Shown here: one piece after another, positions 7,063-8,748 of the stretch
Layout of the letters: each line of letters begins with the position of its first letter
How positions within the stretch are numbered: the first letter of the stretch is position 1
Origin: Pseudomonadota bacterium
Lineage (GTDB): Bacteria; Pseudomonadota; Alphaproteobacteria; Acetobacterales; Acetobacteraceae
Direction: 5' to 3'
Assembly (NCBI GenBank): GCA_021808205.1
Contig: JAKBCD010000033.1
Location: forward strand, 1 to 8,748
DNA length: 8,748 bases
Made by a program: the position numbers and the translations under genes
Notes under the pieces: model-generated
The model's input: only the letters and a program-made list of their open reading frames with translations
Database searches by the model: none
Told to the model about the DNA's origin: nothing

Positions 7063-7335
7063 TTGAACGATCTGGAATCAGACACGCTCCGTCTGGACAA
7101 ATTCCTGGTCTATGCGCGTTTCTGCAAAACCCGCTCGGTAGCGGAGGCGATGGTGGAAAAAGGTGCCGTGCGCATCAACCGTCAGCCGACGGACAAGCCC
7201 CACGCCAAGCTGCGCCCTGGCGATGTGCTGACGCTCGCTTTGCCACATGGCATCAAGGTGGTGGAGATTCTGAACCTGCCCGCAAGGCGCGGCTCCGCCA
7301 CATTGGCGCAGGAATTATATCGGGAAATTCAATAA
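7063..7335 (+). CDS. S4-domain RNA-binding protein (Hsp15/HslR-like)
   Basis: A 90-residue protein consisting essentially of one S4 RNA-binding domain. Residues ~9-60 carry the typical pattern LRLDKFLVYARFCKTRS, AEAMVEKGAVRINR and a later RPGDVLTL, as in Hsp15 (HslR), which binds free 50S subunits with nascent chain. The start is a TTG at 7063-7065, one base after the helicase stop; no ATG or GTG occurs between it and the start of the domain, and no strong Shine-Dalgarno sequence is visible, so translation is probably coupled to the helicase. The pairing of this S4 gene with the SUV3-like helicase is one I recall from other alphaproteobacteria. The substrate RNA is unknown. Confidence 0.85.
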   Translation: MNDLESDTLRLDKFLVYARFCKTRSVAEAMVEKGAVRINRQPTDKPHAKLRPGDVLTLALPHGIKVVEILNLPARRGSATLAQELYREIQ

Positions 7336-7408
7336 ACCAACCCAATCCCGGCCTTATCGAATCATCCCGGCCATGCAACAATCCGTACGTACTTCGCAAA
7401 GGTGCAGC
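7336..7408. other. Short intergenic gap between S4 gene and secreted-protein gene
   Basis: Seventy-three bases with no terminator-like hairpin plus T tract, so read-through from the upstream operon is possible. A 9-base direct repeat (ATCCCGGCC at 7345-7353 and 7364-7372) lies in it. A purine-rich AAAGGTG just before ATG 7409 is a plausible ribosome binding site and favours that start over the upstream in-frame ATG at 7373. Confidence 0.5.
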
Positions 7409-8235
7409 ATGGTTTGGTTTAGGGGTTTCGGTCTGACTTTGCTCATCTTCCTGGCTGCCCACGCTGCGCGGGCACAAACAGATTCTAGCACTCCTCCCCC
7501 GCCGATTACGGCGCGGGGTATGAAATGGTCATCGTCACCCAGAATCAGCAACACGCTTTGGAGCCTGGGGCAGATACCGGGTGGGGCAATGCCATCAAGC
7601 TGGATAAAACCTACCCGCTGATTTCCGCGCCACTCACGCCGGACGCCAAGGCATTCAATGCCGAAATCCATAAAATTCTACCTGAATGGTGGAACGGCCC
7701 TGCGGATAACACAACCCAATCGGACCCGGACACGGACATCACGCTGGACTGCGAGCCCGTTGGTGTTCCCCTGCCGGTCGATAGTGTATCCGACGGGTTG
7801 AAAATGCTGCCGGGCGTCATTTCAATCGCCTGCATGGATTACAGATACCCGCATGGCGCTGCCCATGGCGACGGCGCTTATTGGGGTTTCAATTGGCTTG
7901 TCCATGAGCGGCGGCGCGTGACGGTGGCTGACGTCTTCGCACCCCACACGCCGTGGCTGAAAGCACTCGCGGCTCTGCTGAGCGCGGACCAGAACGCCAA
8001 CGGCGCCCCAGCTGTTCTGGTTGAGGGGGCCGATGCGTTTGCCGACACCAGCCATTGGGTTGTGACACGCAACGGGCTTGGCTTCATCGACCAGTATACG
8101 AGTTTTTACGGCTACGTGGATGGCGGATGCGGCGCCTTCGACCTCATCCCCTGGTCCAAGCTCCGCCCTTATCTCAACCCCCACGGCATCGTGCCCCGGA
8201 GCGACTGGAACGCCACCCTGCCCCCCGGCAATTAG
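7409..8235 (+). pseudogene. Secreted DUF3298/RsiV-like protein, frameshifted after the signal peptide
   Basis: The first part, from ATG 7409, encodes a clear signal peptide: Arg5, a hydrophobic core (about residues 7-19) and an A-R-A cleavage site before QTD. That frame then enters an unrelated sequence and stops at 7621. The rest of the protein is in the frame one base back: it is open from 7489 after a TAG at 7486-7488 and runs to 8235. Adding one C to the C5 run at 7496-7500 joins both into a 275-residue protein with an uninterrupted reading (...TPPP-ADYGAGYEMVIV...). The mature part resembles DUF3298 proteins: an aromatic-rich YPHGAAHGDG segment, then RRVTVADVF, and a C-terminal FYGYVDGGCGAFDLIPWSKLRPYL. 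It is either a recent pseudogene, a slippage-switched gene or a sequence error. A start at ATG 7525 would give a 236-residue protein without export signal. Periplasmic location is inferred; function is unknown. Confidence 0.75.
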
Positions 8236-8245
8236 CCGCGCGAGC

Positions 8246-8275
8246 TTGACCGCCATCCCCTCCCACGCGCATAGG
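8246..8275 (+). promoter_or_regulatory. Weak candidate promoter upstream of fdxA
   Basis: TTGACC at 8246-8251 is a good -35 hexamer, but the matching -10 is poor (CATAGG at 8270-8275, 18-base spacer). The 77-base gap turns AT-rich after 8270, unlike its surroundings, which fits a leader region. Confidence 0.25.
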
Positions 8276-8301
8276 AAAAACAAATTTACGTGCGTTTTTT
8301 C

Positions 8302-8306
8302 AGGAG
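8302..8306 (+). promoter_or_regulatory. Ribosome binding site of fdxA
   Basis: AGGAG lies six bases before ATG 8313 and fixes that start codon. It is the clearest Shine-Dalgarno sequence in the window, in line with fdxA being translated independently of the upstream operon. Confidence 0.85.
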
Positions 8307-8312
8307 TGCCGA

Positions 8313-8645
8313 ATGACCTACGTGGTCACCGAGAACTGCATCAAGTGCAAATTCATGGATTGTGTGGAAGTCTGCCCGGTCGACTGCTTCTATGTCGGCG
8401 AGAATTTCCTGGTCATCAGCCCGGATGAATGCATCGATTGCGGCGTATGCGAGCCGGAATGCCCGGCCGAAGCCATTCTGCCGGACAGCGACGACCGCGC
8501 CACCGCCTGGCTGGAGCGCAACCGCGAGCTTTCTAAATCCTGGCCGAACATCACCCGCAAGGGCACCCCACCCGCCGATGCGAATGAGTGGAAAGACAAG
8601 CCGGGTAAGGAAGCGTTGCTCTCCCTGGAGCCCGGCAAGCCTTAA
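8313..8645 (+). CDS. fdxA: Seven-iron ferredoxin FdxA ([3Fe-4S] + [4Fe-4S])
   Basis: A 110-residue low-potential electron carrier in the cytoplasm. Cysteine spacing matches Azotobacter-type ferredoxin I shifted by one residue: Cys9, Cys17 and Cys50 would bind the [3Fe-4S] cluster, and Cys21, Cys40, Cys43 and Cys46 the [4Fe-4S] cluster; Cys12 and Cys25 are the extra conserved cysteines. The motifs are [14 protein letters not shown] (9-22) and [12 protein letters not shown] (40-51). The rest is the usual FdxA C-terminal extension with the conserved WLERNRELS and WPNIT segments. All ligands are present. In other alphaproteobacteria a CarD-family transcription regulator gene commonly follows fdxA; it would lie beyond the right edge. 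Redox partner not identifiable. Confidence 0.97.
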   Translation: MTYVVTENCIKCKFMDCVEVCPVDCFYVGENFLVISPDECIDCGVCEPECPAEAILPDSDDRATAWLERNRELSKSWPNITRKGTPPADANEWKDKPGKEALLSLEPGKP

Positions 8646-8653
8646 CCCGCGCC

Positions 8654-8674
8654 GCCGCCTGCGTGACGGGCGGC
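8654..8674 (+). other. Small GC-rich hairpin after fdxA
   Basis: GCCGCC (8654-8659) and GGCGGC (8669-8674) form a 6-bp stem with a 9-base loop, nine bases after the fdxA stop. The sequence that follows (CAAAATTG) has no T run, so it is at best a weak terminator. It overlaps the -35 region of the candidate promoter. Confidence 0.35.
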
Positions 8675-8691
8675 CAAAATTGTGCTAGGAT
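8663..8691 (+). promoter_or_regulatory. Candidate sigma-70 extended -10 promoter for the next gene
   Basis: GTGACG (8663-8668, four of six matches to TTGACA), a 17-base spacer, and TAGGAT (8686-8691, four of six matches to TATAAT) preceded by TGC, an extended -10 element. Transcription would start near 8698 and run off the right edge, consistent with a plus-strand gene downstream. Confidence 0.4.
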
Positions 8692-8702
8692 CTGCCGAGG
8701 CA

Positions 8703-8728
8703 GCCGGGTGCGGGTAACCGCGCCCGGC
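8703..8728 (+). other. Strong 11-bp hairpin with GTAA (GNRA) tetraloop
   Basis: GCCGGGTGCGG (8703-8713), GTAA loop (8714-8717), CCGCGCCCGGC (8718-8728). Ten Watson-Crick pairs and one G-U wobble in RNA, capped by a GNRA tetraloop. It is followed by CGTTCATAGTTAG, not a T tract. If the adjacent promoter is real, it would sit at the very 5' end of the downstream transcript; otherwise it may be a Rho-assisted or 3'-end-protecting structure of fdxA mRNA. Confidence 0.5.
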
Positions 8729-8748
8729 CGTTCATAGTTAGGGCGGCG

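Noticed and set aside
5979..7100. Long minus-strand open frame (373 codons) opposite the helicase
   Set aside because: It lies opposite a fully conserved helicase, has low-complexity Gly/His/Gln-rich composition typical of antisense frames in GC-rich DNA, and shows no recognisable motif.
7345..7372. Direct repeat ATCCCGGCC, two copies 19 bases apart
   Set aside because: Only 9 bases and two copies in GC-rich DNA; no palindromic half-sites or promoter nearby, so chance is likely.
7373..7408. Upstream in-frame ATG (7373) for the secreted protein
   Set aside because: It would add twelve polar residues before the signal peptide; ATG 7409 has a better ribosome binding site and a normal signal-peptide N-terminus.
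8275..8301. GAAAAAC / GTTTTTTC inverted repeat before fdxA, as a terminator for the upstream gene
   Set aside because: The stem is almost all A-T with a bulge and a 12-base loop, too weak for an intrinsic terminator; it more likely reflects an AT-rich leader.
1..8748. tRNA, rRNA, CRISPR, insertion sequence or phage genes
   Set aside because: No tRNA-like cloverleaf, repeat-spacer pattern, transposase motif or terminal inverted repeat was seen; the window is almost fully accounted for by housekeeping-type genes.

Overview
The window is GC-rich coding DNA from an alphaproteobacterium, most likely of the Acetobacteraceae/Rhodospirillales type. The placement rests on gene content: a short HprK without the N-terminal domain, RapZ, a mannose-type EIIA and an HPr with a regulatory serine in one cluster, a SUV3-like helicase next to an S4-domain protein, and a seven-iron FdxA ferredoxin. 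It is inference from family knowledge, not a database result.

Layout. Positions 1-462 (minus strand) carry the N-terminal half of a short-chain dehydrogenase that runs off the left edge. A 224-base divergent intergenic region follows. From 687 to 7335 seven plus-strand genes are packed with junctions of -4, -4, +3, -14, +4 and +1 bases and look like one operon: hprK, rapZ, an EIIA(Man) gene, ptsH, ptsI, a SUV3-like helicase and a small S4 RNA-binding protein. After a 73-base gap comes a secreted DUF3298/RsiV-like protein whose signal peptide (7409-7500) and mature part (7501-8235) lie in different frames, apparently because one C is missing from a C run. The last gene, fdxA (8313-8645), has a good ribosome binding site. 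The final ~100 bases hold a candidate extended -10 promoter and a GNRA-capped hairpin that point to another plus-strand gene beyond the edge.

How the genes work together. EI takes phosphate from PEP to HPr (His19), which can pass it to EIIA (His9). HprK can phosphorylate HPr on Ser50, setting its competence as a carrier. No EIIB or EIIC permease is present here, so the set looks like a regulatory PTS rather than a sugar importer. RapZ, an RNA-binding amino-sugar sensor in enterobacteria, sits inside the cluster, and two RNA-related genes (helicase, S4 protein) follow in the same apparent operon, suggesting a tie between carbon/PEP status and RNA metabolism. The most unusual observations are an Asn in place of the Ser/Thr of the RapZ P-loop, a sharp low-GC island over the RapZ C-terminal domain, the frameshifted secreted protein, and the helicase's linker plus short C-terminal motif.
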